A stretch of DNA of 64,000 nucleotides from positions 620,001-684,000 of the forward strand of contig NZ_AP022603.1 of assembly GCF_010726955.1 (NCBI RefSeq). Direction: 5' to 3'. The stretch comes from Mycolicibacterium fallax. Lineage in GTDB: Bacteria; Actinomycetota; Actinomycetes; Mycobacteriales; Mycobacteriaceae. Numbering within the stretch: position 1 is the first letter of the stretch; each line of letters begins with the position of its first letter. This document shows positions 11,361 through 23,127 of the stretch, one piece after another. Below the pieces are notes generated by a model. That model was not told the DNA's origin. It saw only the letters and a list, made by a program, of their open reading frames with translations, and did not search any database. Position numbers and translations under genes: made by a program.

Positions 11361-13843
11361 CCGATTCGCCACCGCTGCTGCCGTCGGCGGCGGAGATCGC
11401 CGAGCTGCTGGGGGTGCCCGCGCTCACCGCGGTGGCCTTCGCGCCCTACGATCCGTCCGCCGAGCTGGAGGCCGGGGAGAGTCAGGGGGCCTACCTGGCC
11501 GCCCAGGAAAAGGTGTACGCCGGTACCGGATTCCAGGTGTGGGTGGTGGAAAAATTCGCCGACACCGCCGTCGGCACGCCGGGGCTGTTCGTCACCCAGG
11601 CGGTGTTCGCCTACCCGAACCCCGCCGACGCCGAACGGGTCTTCGCCGAGCAGGGCCGACAGTGGCGGGCCAGTTCCGGCCGGGTGCTCACCGTCACCGC
11701 GGGCAACGGCACGCAGTATCGGCACAGCTACGGGCCGCTGACCGAACTGGCCCGCGCGCTGGCGATCAACCGGCACCAGCTGGACGCGCCGGGCTGGGTC
11801 TCCCAGCGCGCGCTGGCCATCCTCGGGCACTGCCTGATCGACATTCAGATCACCGGCAGCAATGTGGCCAACCCGGAGTCCGCGCTCGATCTGGCCGCGG
11901 TGATCGGCAACCGGATCCCCGCCGCTGCCCCGCAGGCAGCGCCCCCGCCGCCGCCCCCGGCGCCACCACCCCCGCCGCCACCGCCGCCGGCCCCGCCGGC
12001 GCCCGCGCTGGACTCGCTGCTGCTGTCCGTCGATCGGATCGCCGCGATCGTCGGGCTGACCGGCCTGGACCCGCAGCAGGTGGCGACCACGCTCTACCAC
12101 GACGGCAACGCGGCACCCGCGGGCGAGCCGGTCGGCCCCTACCTGATCGGCCAGCGCGGCGCATACGCCGAGACCGGCTGGATCAGCGCGCGGATGCAGA
12201 GCGTGCGCCAGCTCGTCGACGGCAAGGCCGACCAGAAGATCTTTCAGGGCCTGGTCGGCTATCCCAGCGCGGCCGCGGCCGCCGCCGCGTTCGCCGAACA
12301 GGCCCGGCAGTGGCAGGCCAGCGCCGGGCGGACCGTCACCGTCACCGGGTCGGCCGAGTCGACCTACCTGTGCACCTTCGGCGAGCTGACCAACACCGGC
12401 GACGCCCTGGCGATGACCCGCCACTACGCCGACGGCACCGGCTGGACGGTCCAGCGCGCCCTCGGGCAGTGCGGCAGCACCCTGGTCGACGTGCAGGTGT
12501 CCGGCCGCTGGAAGGACGCCACGGTGGCCGCCGACCTCCTCGATGCCCTCATCGCCGGCATTCCCGGCGCCCCGCTGCGCAGCCCGACCCGCGACCTGCT
12601 GGCCGCCGCGCCCGCCCCGGCCGCCGCGCCGGTGTCCGCCCCGGCCCCGGCCGAGCCACCGCTGCTGCCGCCCCAGCGGGTCGCCGCGGTGACCGGACTG
12701 CCCGAGCTGGAGGTCGACTGGACCGGGACCGCGCTGTTCGACGACTCGACGACGCTGGCCGTCGGGGAGAGCATCGGCGCCTTCGCGATCGGCCAGAAGC
12801 ACGCCTACGCCGGCAGCGGCTGGATCTCGGCGCGCCTGCAGACCCTCAAGCACGTCGTCGACGGCAGCACCGAGGCCTTTGCCTACCAATCGGTGATCGG
12901 CTACCTCTCGCCGGAGGCGGCGGCCGCGGCGTTCGCCGAGCAGGCCCGGCAGTGGCGGGCCAGCGCCGGGCGCAGCATCGAGGTGCACCGCGCCGACAGT
13001 CCCTACCGGTGCCGCTACGGCGCGGTGTACGCCACCGACGACACGCTGGCCATCACCCGCCTGGAAGAGGGCGGCAACGGGTGGGGGGTGCAGCGGGCGC
13101 TGGCGGTGGTCGGCAACGAGATCATCGACGTCCAGGTCAGCGGCCGGTCGCCGAACCCGGCCCGGGCGGTGGACCTGCTCGACGCCATCGTGGCCGGCAT
13201 GCCCGGCGGCGGCTCGCGCCCGCCGACCCGCGACCGGCTGCCCGCGCAACCGCCGTCGCCGGTGCCGCTGGCCGACCTGGACGCTCTGCTGCCGGCGCCG
13301 GAGCCGCTGGCCGCCGTCGTCGGGGTGCCGCAGCTGGTCCAGACCAACTCCTACACCAGCATGTACGACGACGCCGACCTGCTCGAATCCGGTGTCAGCG
13401 CCGGGGCGTTCGGCGTCGCCGAGCGGGCCGCGTACCTCGGCAGCGGCTGGCTGCGGACCCGGATCGTCCGAATGGTCGACGACCCGGCCAACGCCGCGCA
13501 TCGGGTGGTGCAGGCGGTGGTGCTGCTGCCCTCGCCGGAGGCCGCGACCGCGGTGTTCGCCGAACAGGCCCGGCAGTGGCAGGCCGCCGCGGGCAGCACG
13601 ATCAGCGTCGCTCAGCAGAATGCGCCGTATCGCTGCGTGTACGGGCCGCTGACCGATCTGGGCGTCGCGATCGCCATCACCCGGTTCACCGAGGGCGGTG
13701 GCGGGTGGTGCGTGCAGCGGGCGCTGACGGTGCGCGGCAACGTCGTCGTCGACGTGCAGTGCGCCTCCGGACGCGACGGCGACATCGCCCTGCGGGTCGC
13801 CCAGGCGATCGCCGACGCGGTGCCCGCCACCGTCCGCGGCTGA
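11357..13843 (+). CDS. Four tandem PknH_C-like domains, no export signal
   Basis: This 828-residue protein consists of four PknH_C-like sensor modules (about 10-188, 220-403, 436-616 and 641-824). They are joined by linkers, the first being a run of prolines (194-216). Modules carry the family pattern of an LLPxxxx-VxG helix, YDD, GSGW-xxR, YPS-AxxAFAEQARQWxA, a YGxLT segment and GxGWxVQRAL-VxVQVSG. There is no signal peptide, lipobox or transmembrane segment. Of the four cysteines that form two disulfides in PknH, only the last module keeps one pair (C785, C802). It is translationally coupled (GTGA) to the preceding membrane gene, so the two probably act as partners. Ligand and function are unknown. 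Neighbouring whiA and gap are conserved, so the pair is an insertion relative to M. tuberculosis. Confidence 0.85.
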   Translation: MTDSPPLLPSAAEIAELLGVPALTAVAFAPYDPSAELEAGESQGAYLAAQEKVYAGTGFQVWVVEKFADTAVGTPGLFVTQAVFAYPNPADAERVFAEQGRQWRASSGRVLTVTAGNGTQYRHSYGPLTELARALAINRHQLDAPGWVSQRALAILGHCLIDIQITGSNVANPESALDLAAVIGNRIPAAAPQAAPPPPPPAPPPPPPPPPAPPAPALDSLLLSVDRIAAIVGLTGLDPQQVATTLYHDGNAAPAGEPVGPYLIGQRGAYAETGWISARMQSVRQLVDGKADQKIFQGLVGYPSAAAAAAAFAEQARQWQASAGRTVTVTGSAESTYLCTFGELTNTGDALAMTRHYADGTGWTVQRALGQCGSTLVDVQVSGRWKDATVAADLLDALIAGIPGAPLRSPTRDLLAAAPAPAAAPVSAPAPAEPPLLPPQRVAAVTGLPELEVDWTGTALFDDSTTLAVGESIGAFAIGQKHAYAGSGWISARLQTLKHVVDGSTEAFAYQSVIGYLSPEAAAAAFAEQARQWRASAGRSIEVHRADSPYRCRYGAVYATDDTLAITRLEEGGNGWGVQRALAVVGNEIIDVQVSGRSPNPARAVDLLDAIVAGMPGGGSRPPTRDRLPAQPPSPVPLADLDALLPAPEPLAAVVGVPQLVQTNSYTSMYDDADLLESGVSAGAFGVAERAAYLGSGWLRTRIVRMVDDPANAAHRVVQAVVLLPSPEAATAVFAEQARQWQAAAGSTISVAQQNAPYRCVYGPLTDLGVAIAITRFTEGGGGWCVQRALTVRGNVVVDVQCASGRDGDIALRVAQAIADAVPATVRG

Positions 13844-13934
13844 GCCCGCGCCCGGCGATACCCACCAACCTGCACGGCGGCGGAGGTCCCGCATTAGGCT
13901 GGCCGGTGAGCAGTACCCCCGGAACATCTCGTAG

Positions 13935-14981
<1,047 letters not shown>

Positions 14982-14985
14982 GACG

Positions 14986-16230
14986 ATGACGGTCAAGACT
15001 CTCGACGATCTGCTCGCCGAGGGCGTGGCGGGTCGGGGCGTGCTGGTGCGCTCCGACCTCAACGTCCCGCTCGACGACGACGGCACCATCACCGACCCGG
15101 GCCGCATCATCGCCTCGCTGCCGACGCTGCGCGCGCTGGCCGAGGCCGGTGCCCGGGTGGTGGTGACCGCGCACCTGGGTCGCCCCAAGGGCGCCCCGGA
15201 CCCGAAGTTCTCGCTGGCCCCGGTGGCCGCCGAGCTCTCCGAGCGGCTCGGCCGGCACGTGGCGCTGGCCGGTGACGTGGTCGGCACCGACGCGCTGGCC
15301 CGCGCCGAGGGGCTGACCGACGGCGACATCCTGCTGCTGGAGAACATCCGCTTCGACCCGCGCGAGACCAGCAAGGACCCCGCCGAGCGGGCCGCGCTGG
15401 CCGCGGAGCTGGCCGAGCTGGTCGACACCCCGGGCGGGCCGTCGGCGGCGTTCGTCTCCGACGGGTTCGGGGTGGTGCACCGCGAGCAGGCGTCGGTCTA
15501 CGACGTCGCCAAGCTGCTGCCGCCTTACGCGGGCACCCTGGTGGCCGCCGAGGTGGAGGTGCTGCGCCAGCTCACCACCGGCGGTGAGCGCCCCTACGCG
15601 GTGGTGCTGGGCGGGTCCAAGGTGTCGGACAAGCTGGCCGTCATCGAGAACCTGGCCGGCAAGGCCGACAGCATCATCATCGGCGGGGGCATGTGCTTCA
15701 CCTTTCTTGCCGCGCAAGGGCTTTCGGTCGGCACCTCGCTGCTGCAGGAGGAGATGATCGACACCTGCCGCAAGCTGCTGGAGGATTACGGCGACGTCAT
15801 CCACCTGCCGGTCGACATCGTGGCGGCCGACGCGTTCGCCGCCGACGCCGCCGCCGCGACGGTCGCCGTCGACGCGATCCCGGCTGACCGGATGGGCCTG
15901 GACGTCGGCCCGGAATCGGTGAAGCGGTTCGCCGCGCTGCTGTCCAACGCCAAGACCATCTTCTGGAACGGCCCGATGGGCGTGTTCGAGTTCCCGGCGT
16001 TCGCCGCGGGCACCGGGGGAGTGGCCGAGGCGATCATCGGCGCCACCGCCAAGGGCGCGTTCAGCGTCGTCGGCGGCGGCGACTCGGCCGCCGCGGTCCG
16101 CACCCTGGGCCTGGCCGAGGACGGCTTCAGCCACATCTCCACCGGCGGCGGTGCGTCGCTGGAATACCTGGAGGGCAAGACCCTGCCGGGCATCGCCGTG
16201 CTCGACGATGCCGCCGCCCCGCAAGATTAG
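14986..16230 (+). CDS. pgk: Phosphoglycerate kinase
   Basis: This enzyme transfers phosphate between 1,3-bisphosphoglycerate and ADP. The 414-residue protein shows [15 protein letters not shown] and TAHLGRPKG in the N-terminal substrate domain, an LLENIRFDP segment, and in the nucleotide domain [21 protein letters not shown] and GGGDSAAAV. It starts 4 bp after gap and is followed after 9 bp by tpiA. Confidence 0.98.
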   Translation: MTVKTLDDLLAEGVAGRGVLVRSDLNVPLDDDGTITDPGRIIASLPTLRALAEAGARVVVTAHLGRPKGAPDPKFSLAPVAAELSERLGRHVALAGDVVGTDALARAEGLTDGDILLLENIRFDPRETSKDPAERAALAAELAELVDTPGGPSAAFVSDGFGVVHREQASVYDVAKLLPPYAGTLVAAEVEVLRQLTTGGERPYAVVLGGSKVSDKLAVIENLAGKADSIIIGGGMCFTFLAAQGLSVGTSLLQEEMIDTCRKLLEDYGDVIHLPVDIVAADAFAADAAAATVAVDAIPADRMGLDVGPESVKRFAALLSNAKTIFWNGPMGVFEFPAFAAGTGGVAEAIIGATAKGAFSVVGGGDSAAAVRTLGLAEDGFSHISTGGGASLEYLEGKTLPGIAVLDDAAAPQD

Positions 16231-16239
16231 GAGCACGCC

Positions 16240-17025
16240 GTGTCCCGGAAACCGCTGATTGCCGGCAACTGGAAGATGAACCTCAACCACTTCGAGGCCA
16301 TCGCCCTGGTGCAGAAGATCGCCTTCGCGCTGCCGGAGAAGTACTTCGACCGCGTCGATGTCACCGTCATTCCGCCGTTCACCGACCTGCGCAGCGTGCA
16401 GACCCTGGTCGACGGCGACAAGCTTCGGCTGACCTACGGCGCCCAGGACGTGTCCCGGCACGACGCCGGCGCCTACACCGGCGAGATCAGCGGCGCGTTC
16501 CTGGCGAAGCTGGGTGCCACCTTCGCCGTCGTCGGGCACTCCGAGCGGCGCACCTACCACGGTGAGGACGACGCGCTGGTCGCCGCCAAGGCCGCCGCCG
16601 CGCTCAAGCACGGGCTGACCCCGATCATCTGCATCGGTGAGGGCCTGGACGTGCGGGAGGCCGGCGACCACGTGGCCTACAACGTGGCGCAGCTGCGCGG
16701 CTCGCTGGCCGGGCTGTCCAACGACCAGATCGCCGCCTCGGTGATCGCCTACGAGCCGGTCTGGGCGATCGGCACCGGCCGGGTGGCCAGCGCGGCCGAC
16801 GCCCAGGAGGTCTGCGGGGCGATCCGTGCCGAACTCGCCGCCATCGCCACCCCGGCGGTCGCCGAGTCGGTGCGGGTGCTCTACGGCGGCTCGGTCAACG
16901 CCAAGAACATCGGCGAGCTGATCGCCCGCGACGACATCGACGGCGCGCTGGTCGGCGGGGCGTCGCTGGACGGCGAGCAGTTCGCCCAGCTCTCGGCGAT
17001 CGCCGCGGGCGGCCCGCTGCTGTAG
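16240..17025 (+). CDS. tpiA: Triosephosphate isomerase
   Basis: This enzyme interconverts dihydroxyacetone phosphate and glyceraldehyde-3-phosphate. The 261-residue TIM barrel has the opening AGNWKMN with the active-site lysine, the VVGHSERR catalytic histidine, the [11 protein letters not shown] catalytic glutamate with its mobile loop, and the phosphate-binding YGGSVN and [12 protein letters not shown] 16240 lies close behind the pgk stop, with GGAG near 16230 as a likely ribosome site. Confidence 0.98.
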   Translation: MSRKPLIAGNWKMNLNHFEAIALVQKIAFALPEKYFDRVDVTVIPPFTDLRSVQTLVDGDKLRLTYGAQDVSRHDAGAYTGEISGAFLAKLGATFAVVGHSERRTYHGEDDALVAAKAAAALKHGLTPIICIGEGLDVREAGDHVAYNVAQLRGSLAGLSNDQIAASVIAYEPVWAIGTGRVASAADAQEVCGAIRAELAAIATPAVAESVRVLYGGSVNAKNIGELIARDDIDGALVGGASLDGEQFAQLSAIAAGGPLL

Positions 17026-17068
17026 GGCGATTCGGGAATCACCGCGGCGCACCGGTAGGCTGATCGGC

Positions 17069-17305
17069 ATGCTTATGGCCCTGCAGATCCTGCTCGTGGT
17101 GACCAGCGTGCTGGTGTGCCTGCTGGTGCTGCTGCACCGCGCCAAGGGCGGTGGCCTGTCCACCCTGTTCGGTGGCGGCGTGCAGTCCAGCCTGTCCGGA
17201 TCGACCGTCGTGGAGAAGAACCTCGACCGGCTGACCTACTTCGTCATCGGCATCTGGATCGTCTCCATCGTGGCCGTCGGGCTGGGCATCAAGTACGGCG
17301 CATAG
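17069..17305 (+). CDS. secG: Preprotein translocase subunit SecG
   Basis: SecG is the small accessory subunit of the SecYEG channel in the plasma membrane. The 78-residue protein has two transmembrane helices (about 3-22 and 54-74) connected by the conserved cytoplasmic loop HRAKGGGLSTLFGGGVQSSLSG. Position directly after tpiA matches the mycobacterial arrangement. ATG 17069 is used; an ATG two codons downstream is an alternative. Confidence 0.93.
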   Translation: MLMALQILLVVTSVLVCLLVLLHRAKGGGLSTLFGGGVQSSLSGSTVVEKNLDRLTYFVIGIWIVSIVAVGLGIKYGA

Positions 17306-17341
17306 CGCGCGAGCCGGCGCCCGGGCGTCGATACTGGTCCC

Positions 17342-20161
17342 ATGGCAGCGCCCCGGGACGCCGATCCAGACACCGCACTTGCGCCCATCGGTGACGTGCA
17401 CCGGACCCAGTCCGGCCGGGACGCCACCGAGCCGATGCGGGCGGACATCCGGCTGCTCGGCGGCATCCTCGGCGACACCATCCGCGAGCAGAACGGCGAG
17501 GCGGTGTTCGACCTGGTCGAACGGGCCCGCACCGAGGCCTTCCGGGTGCGCCGCTCCGAGATCGACCGCGCCGAAATGGCCGCGCTGTTCGACGGCCTGG
17601 ACACCGCGGGCGCCATCCCGGTGATCCGGGCGTTCACCAACTTCGCGCTGCTGGCCAACGTCGCCGAGGACATCCACCGGGAACGCCGCCGCGCCATCCA
17701 CATCGCCGCCGGCCGGCCGCCCCAGGACAGCAGCCTGGCCGCCAGCTACGCCAAGCTCGACGCCGCCGACGTCGGCGCCGAGCTGGTCGGCGAGCGGCTG
17801 GCCGGGGCGCTGGTCGCGCCGGTGATCACCGCGCACCCCACCGAAACCCGCCGGCGCACCGTCTTCGAGACCCAGAACCGGATCACCGAGCTGATGCGCG
17901 CCCGGGTCCCCGGCGGCACCCGCACCACCGACGGCACCGACGTCGAGCCGGCGCTGCGCAGGCACGTGCTGCGACTGTGGCAGACCGCGCTGATCCGGCT
18001 GTCCCGGCTGCGCATCATCGACGAGATCGAATCCGGGCTGCGCTACTACCCGGCGGCGTTCTTCGAGGTGATCCCGGCGGTCAACACCGAGGTCCGGGCG
18101 GCGCTGCGGGCCCGCTGGCCCGGCACTGACCTGCTGGCCGAGCCGATCCTGCGGCCCGGCTCGTGGATCGGCGGGGACCGCGACGGCAACCCGAACGTCA
18201 CCGCCGAGGTGGTCCGGCAGGCCACCGGGCGGGCCGCCTGCACCGCGTTCGAGCACTACCTGGCCGAGCTGACCGTGCTGGAGATCGAGCTGCCGCTGTC
18301 GGCCCGGCTGGTCACCGTCAGCGCCGAACTCGACGCGCTGGCCGGGCAGGTCGACCAGCCGCTGCGCGCCGACGAGCCGTACCGCCGCGCGGTGCGGGTC
18401 ATCCACGGCCGGCTCACCGCGACCGCCGCGGCGATCCTGGACGAGCGCCCGGCGAACCTGCGCGAGCTGGGGCTGCCGGCCTACCACCGCGCCGGTGAAC
18501 TGCTCGCCGACCTCGACATCGTCGATGACTCGCTGCGCGGGCACGGCGACGCGCTGCTGGCCGACGACCGGCTGGCCCGGCTGCGCGAAGCCGTGCGCAC
18601 CTTCGGATTCCAGCTCTGCGGGCTGGACATGCGGCAGAACTCCGAGTCCCACGAGCAGGTGGTCGCCGAGCTGCTGGCCTACGCCGGGGTGCACCCGGAC
18701 TACCGGGGCCTGGATGAGGACCGCCGGGTCGCGCTGCTGACCGCCGAGCTGTCCACCCGCCGGCCGCTGACCCGCCCCGGCGACGGGCTCTCGGAGCTGG
18801 CCCGCAAGGAGCTGGGCGTGCTGGCCGCGGCCGCCGAGGCGGTCCGCCGCTACGGCCCCGACACCGTGCCGAACTACATCATCTCGATGTGCCAGTCGGT
18901 GTCGGACCTGCTGGAGGCGGCGCTGCTGCTCAAGGAGGCCGGCCTGCTGGACGCCTCCGGCGAGCGGCCGCACGCCCCGGTCGGCATCGTGCCGCTGTTC
19001 GAGACCATCGAGGACCTGCAGGCCGGCGCGTCGATCATGGCCGCCGCGCTGGACCTGCCGCTGTACCGGCGGATCGTCGCGGCCCGCGGCGATCGCCAGG
19101 AGGTGATGCTCGGCTACTCCGACTCCAACAAGGACGGCGGCTACCTGGCCGCCAACTGGGCGCTGTACCGCGCCGAGCTGGACCTGGTGGAGATGGCCCA
19201 GCACACCGGCATCCGGCTGCGGCTGTTCCACGGCCGCGGCGGCACCGTCGGGCGCGGCGGCGGCCCCAGCTACGACGCCATCCTGGCCCAGCCGCCCGGC
19301 GCGGTGCGCGGCTCGCTGCGGCTGACCGAGCAAGGCGAGGTGATCGCCGCCAAGTACGCCGAGCCGAAGATGGCCCGGCGCAACCTGGAGACCCTGGTGG
19401 CCGCCACCCTGGAGTCCACCCTGCTGGACGTGGAGGGCCTGGGCGCCGGCGCCGAGGCCGCCTACGCGGTCCTCGACGACCTGGCCGCCCGGGCCCGGGA
19501 CTGCTACGCCGACCTGGTGCACCGCACCCCCGGATTCGTCGAGTACTTCCAGACCTCCACCCCGGTCGGCGAGATCGGCGCGCTGAACATCGGCAGCAGG
19601 CCGACCGCGCGCAAACAGACCACCGCGGTCTCCGACCTGCGGGCGATCCCCTGGGTGCTGGCCTGGAGCCAGTCCCGGGTGATGCTGCCGGGCTGGTACG
19701 GCACCGGCACCGCGTTCGCCGACTACCTCGCCGAGGGCACCGCACGCGGCGAGGACCGGCTGGCGGTGCTCGCCGAGCTGTACCGGCGCTGGCCGTTTTT
19801 CACCACGGTGCTCTCGAACATGGCCCAGGTGCTGGCGAAGTCCGACATGGGCCTGGCCGCCCGCTACGCCGAGCTGGTCGAGGACCCGGCGCTGCGCGAG
19901 CGGGTGTTCGGCAAGATCGTCGCCGAGCACGACCGCTGCATCGCCATGTACCAGGCCATCACCGGCCACGACGACCTGCTGGCCGACAACCCGGCGCTGG
20001 CCCGCTCGGTGTTCAACCGGTTCCCCTACCTGGAGCCGCTGAACCACCTGCAGGTCGAGCTGCTGCGCCGCTACCGGCGCGGCGACGACGACGAGCTGGT
20101 GCAGCGCGGCATCCTGATGACGATGAGCGGGCTGGCCACCGCGCTGCGCAACAGTGGTTAG
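17342..20161 (+). CDS. ppc: Phosphoenolpyruvate carboxylase
   Basis: This enzyme adds bicarbonate to phosphoenolpyruvate to give oxaloacetate, an anaplerotic entry to the TCA cycle. The 939-residue protein has the catalytic histidine segment [13 protein letters not shown] (about 161-173), the [15 protein letters not shown] loop, the [18 protein letters not shown] signature (about 589-606), the glycine-rich [14 protein letters not shown] loop and a C-terminal RNSG tail that completes the allosteric/active region. Environmental mycobacteria commonly carry ppc next to secG; I recall no intact ppc at this position in M. tuberculosis. Its stop codon overlaps that of the convergent kinase gene. Confidence 0.96.
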   Translation: MAAPRDADPDTALAPIGDVHRTQSGRDATEPMRADIRLLGGILGDTIREQNGEAVFDLVERARTEAFRVRRSEIDRAEMAALFDGLDTAGAIPVIRAFTNFALLANVAEDIHRERRRAIHIAAGRPPQDSSLAASYAKLDAADVGAELVGERLAGALVAPVITAHPTETRRRTVFETQNRITELMRARVPGGTRTTDGTDVEPALRRHVLRLWQTALIRLSRLRIIDEIESGLRYYPAAFFEVIPAVNTEVRAALRARWPGTDLLAEPILRPGSWIGGDRDGNPNVTAEVVRQATGRAACTAFEHYLAELTVLEIELPLSARLVTVSAELDALAGQVDQPLRADEPYRRAVRVIHGRLTATAAAILDERPANLRELGLPAYHRAGELLADLDIVDDSLRGHGDALLADDRLARLREAVRTFGFQLCGLDMRQNSESHEQVVAELLAYAGVHPDYRGLDEDRRVALLTAELSTRRPLTRPGDGLSELARKELGVLAAAAEAVRRYGPDTVPNYIISMCQSVSDLLEAALLLKEAGLLDASGERPHAPVGIVPLFETIEDLQAGASIMAAALDLPLYRRIVAARGDRQEVMLGYSDSNKDGGYLAANWALYRAELDLVEMAQHTGIRLRLFHGRGGTVGRGGGPSYDAILAQPPGAVRGSLRLTEQGEVIAAKYAEPKMARRNLETLVAATLESTLLDVEGLGAGAEAAYAVLDDLAARARDCYADLVHRTPGFVEYFQTSTPVGEIGALNIGSRPTARKQTTAVSDLRAIPWVLAWSQSRVMLPGWYGTGTAFADYLAEGTARGEDRLAVLAELYRRWPFFTTVLSNMAQVLAKSDMGLAARYAELVEDPALRERVFGKIVAEHDRCIAMYQAITGHDDLLADNPALARSVFNRFPYLEPLNHLQVELLRRYRRGDDDELVQRGILMTMSGLATALRNSG

Positions 20162-21660
20162 CCGATCACCGCGTCGTACAGCGCGCTGAACCGGGCCAGC
20201 AACTCGGCGTAGTAGGGCGCCTCGGCCGGGTCGCCGACGATCGGATCGCCGGTCGGGATCACCGCGGCCGGCCGGTCCGGGGCCAGCACCGACAGCGCCA
20301 GCACCGCCGCCCCGCGCATCGTCACCCGCTTGACGTCGACCACCCGCACCGGGAAACCGAGCGCGTGCGCGACCACCCGCATCAGGCCGGGGTAGTGGCC
20401 GGTCACCCCGCCGGAGGCGATCACCGTCCGCAGCGCCGGATCGACCCGGCGCAACTCGGCGAAGACCCGGGCGTAGCTGACCGCCACCCCCTCGGCGGTA
20501 CCGCGCCACAGGTCGCTCGGCGTCGTCGAGGAGGACACCCCGGTGATCACCGCCCGGGCGTTGCCGGCCCAGCCGGTCGCCCGTTCCCCGGTCAGAAACG
20601 GCAGCACCAGCGGCACATTCGGGCGGGCCGGGGACATCAGGGCGGCGTTGATCTGCGCGGCGGTCAGCGGCGCGACGGTGTCCTGCAACCACAGCATCGC
20701 CCGGCCGACGTCGTTGAGCGCGCCGCCGACGATGGACTGCGACCGGGACACCGAGTACGCCCACAGCCCCGGCGGCAGCACCGCCGGGGTGCCTGCAACG
20801 ACGACCCGGATCGCCCCCGAGGTCGCCGCGGACAGCGCGGCCGTCGCCGGGTCGTGGGCACCGACACCGAAGTTGGAGGCCAGCCCGTCGGGAATGGCCG
20901 GGAACCAGGCCGCGCCGGCCAGCGCCGGCCAGCGCCGCGCGACCCGCGGTGACACCGCGGTGATCGGCCGGTCCGGGTCGATGATCGGGGCGAACTGCCC
21001 GGCGCGCACCCCGGTGACCGACAGCAGCTCCTCGTCGAGGGCTCCGGTGTGCCGGTTCAGCAGGCCCGCCCAGGCCATCGTCGAGGTCGCGGCGCCGGTG
21101 ATCCCGGCCAGCCGGGCGTAGACATACTCGCCGAGGGAGACCAGCGCCGCGGTCCGGGCCAGCAGCTCCGGGTGGGTCTCGCGCAGCCACAGCAGCCGCG
21201 CCGGGTGGTAGCTGGTGTGCAGCCGGGTCCCGGTGCGCTGGTGCACCTCGGCCTCGTCGAGGCGGTCGCGCAGCCGGGCCAGCGCGCCGGCCGAGCGGGC
21301 GTCGGCGTAGCTGAAGCACGGGGTCAGCGCGTCGCCGGCGGCGTCAACGCAGACCAGCGAGGAGGCGAAGGTGTCCATCGCCACCCCGGCGATGGCCCCC
21401 GGTTCGATGCCCGCGACGGCGGCGGTCAACACCGCGGCCACCTCCCGGGCCACCTGGTCGGCGTCGATCTCGGCGGTGCCGTCGGCCCGCTCGGTGAACC
21501 GGTGCTCGGCGGTGTGAGTCCGGGACTTGATCGGCCGGGCGTGCGCGTCGTAGAGGCAGCAGCGGGTCGAGCCGGAGCCGATGTCGATGGCCACCACGAA
21601 CGGGGTCACGGCCTCGGGCAGCGGCACCGATCGGGCCTGCGGAACGCTGGTGGCGGTCAT
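20158..21660 (-). CDS. FGGY-family carbohydrate kinase, probable gluconokinase
   Basis: The 500-residue protein is an actin-fold sugar kinase: the phosphate-1 loop [16 protein letters not shown], a [15 protein letters not shown] segment, a YADAR substrate-site stretch and the C-terminal adenosine motif [25 protein letters not shown] kinases act on xylulose, glycerol, gluconate and related sugars. Gluconate is favoured because the divergent neighbour, 82 bp away, is a GntP-type permease, and the product 6-phosphogluconate would enter the pentose phosphate block a few kb away. Substrate assignment is therefore by context. No GntR-type regulator is adjacent. Its TAA overlaps the ppc TAG on the other strand. 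Confidence 0.82.
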   Translation of the reverse strand: MTATSVPQARSVPLPEAVTPFVVAIDIGSGSTRCCLYDAHARPIKSRTHTAEHRFTERADGTAEIDADQVAREVAAVLTAAVAGIEPGAIAGVAMDTFASSLVCVDAAGDALTPCFSYADARSAGALARLRDRLDEAEVHQRTGTRLHTSYHPARLLWLRETHPELLARTAALVSLGEYVYARLAGITGAATSTMAWAGLLNRHTGALDEELLSVTGVRAGQFAPIIDPDRPITAVSPRVARRWPALAGAAWFPAIPDGLASNFGVGAHDPATAALSAATSGAIRVVVAGTPAVLPPGLWAYSVSRSQSIVGGALNDVGRAMLWLQDTVAPLTAAQINAALMSPARPNVPLVLPFLTGERATGWAGNARAVITGVSSSTTPSDLWRGTAEGVAVSYARVFAELRRVDPALRTVIASGGVTGHYPGLMRVVAHALGFPVRVVDVKRVTMRGAAVLALSVLAPDRPAAVIPTGDPIVGDPAEAPYYAELLARFSALYDAVIG

Positions 21661-21742
21661 CGCGATCGATGCTAGGGCGACGGCGCGGTGCCCGCGCCGG
21701 TTTTCCCCCCCGTCGCCCCGCGGTCGTCCGTAGGGTGAGCCG

Positions 21743-23119
21743 ATGGACTACCCGCTGCTGGCCGAGGCGGCCGCGCCCGCGGCAGGCACCACCCAGCTGG
21801 TGGTCGCCGCCGTCGTGTCGATCGTGCTGATCGTGGTGTTGATCATCTGGGCCAGGATGCACCCGTTCTTCGCGCTGATGCTCGGCTCGGCAACGATGGC
21901 GGTCGCGGCGAACATCGGGTTCGAGGACTCCTTCGCGTCGTTCAGCACCGGTCTCGGCGCCACCGTCGGCGGCGTCGGGGTGCTGATCGTGCTGGGCGCG
22001 GTGATCGGCCGCTTCCTCACCGAATCCGGTGGCGCCGACCAGATCGTCGACACCATCTTGGCCAAGACACCGGCCCGGCGGCTGCCCTGGGCGATGGCGT
22101 TTGCCGCGTTCATCATCGGCATCCCGCTGTTCTTCGAAGTCGGGGTGGTGCTGCTGATCCCGATCGTGATGCTGGTGGCCAAGCGGGCCAAGCTGCCGGT
22201 CATCCTGGTCGGCATCCCGGCGCTGGCCGGCCTGTCCGCGCTGCACGGCCTGGTGCCCCCGCACCCGGGTCCGCTGATCGCGATCGACGCGCTGGGCGCC
22301 AACCTCGGCCTGACCCTGGCGCTCGGTCTGGCGGTGGCGGTGCCGACGGTGATCGTGGCGGGCCCGCTGCTGGCCCGGCCGATGGCCGCCTGGGTGCCGA
22401 TCGCGGCGCCGGAGAAGCTGCTCGGCCCGGCCGACCGGGAACACCCCGGCCGGCGGCCGTCCTTCGCGATCGCCCTGTCGGTGGTGCTGCTGCCGGTGCT
22501 GCTGATGCTGATGATGACCGCGGTGGAGGCCACCGGCCTGGACGGCACCCCGGTCGGTGCGGTGCTGGTCTTCATCGGCACGCCGCTGCAGGCCCTGCTG
22601 ATCACCGCGCTGTACGCGATGTGGGCGCTGGGCCTGGCGCTGGGCCGGTCGGCCGGGGAGGTCGCCGACGAGACCGGCGCGGCGTTCGCGCCGATCGCCT
22701 CGATCCTGCTGATCGTGGGCGCCGGCGGCGGGTTCAAGACCACCCTGGTGGACTCCGGGGTCGGCGAGGTCATCGGTACCGGCATCGCCGGCTCGGGCAT
22801 GCCGCTGCTGCTGGCCGGCTGGCTGGTCGCGGTGGTGATCCGGATCGCCACCGGTTCGGCGACGGTCGCCACCATCACCGCCGCGGGCATCATGACCCCG
22901 CTGGTCGGCGAGCTGACCGGCAGCCACGTCGCGCTGATGGTGCTGGCCATCGGCGCCGGATCGGTGTTCCTGTCGCACGTCAACGACGCGGGCTTCTGGC
23001 TGGTCAAGGAGTACTTCGGGATGACCGTCGGGCAGACCTTCAAGACCTGGTCGCTGATGGAATGCGCGGTCTCGGTGGTGGGCCTGGCCGGGGTGCTGGG
23101 GCTGAGCCTGGTGGTGTGA
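21743..23119 (+). CDS. GntP-family gluconate:H+ symporter
   Basis: The 458-residue integral membrane protein has about 12 hydrophobic segments and family motifs of the GntP/GntT permeases: MHPFFALMLGS, an IPLFFEVGVVLLIPI stretch, LHGLVPPHPGPL and the C-terminal VNDAGFWLVKEYFG. It would import gluconate or a related sugar acid with protons. It is divergent from the FGGY kinase with a short shared promoter region (21661-21742), so the two form an uptake and phosphorylation module feeding 6-phosphogluconate. Confidence 0.9.
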   Translation: MDYPLLAEAAAPAAGTTQLVVAAVVSIVLIVVLIIWARMHPFFALMLGSATMAVAANIGFEDSFASFSTGLGATVGGVGVLIVLGAVIGRFLTESGGADQIVDTILAKTPARRLPWAMAFAAFIIGIPLFFEVGVVLLIPIVMLVAKRAKLPVILVGIPALAGLSALHGLVPPHPGPLIAIDALGANLGLTLALGLAVAVPTVIVAGPLLARPMAAWVPIAAPEKLLGPADREHPGRRPSFAIALSVVLLPVLLMLMMTAVEATGLDGTPVGAVLVFIGTPLQALLITALYAMWALGLALGRSAGEVADETGAAFAPIASILLIVGAGGGFKTTLVDSGVGEVIGTGIAGSGMPLLLAGWLVAVVIRIATGSATVATITAAGIMTPLVGELTGSHVALMVLAIGAGSVFLSHVNDAGFWLVKEYFGMTVGQTFKTWSLMECAVSVVGLAGVLGLSLVV

Positions 23120-23127
23120 GCCGGCGC

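Noticed and set aside
17039..21319. 1426-codon minus-strand open frame opposite secG and ppc
   Set aside because: It is a shadow of high third-position GC in ppc and the kinase gene. The composition is Gly/Arg/Ala/Gln-rich with no domain, and the plus-strand genes are well-known enzymes.
21661..21742. GntR-type operator between the divergent gluconate genes
   Set aside because: No convincing inverted repeat was found and no GntR-family gene is adjacent.
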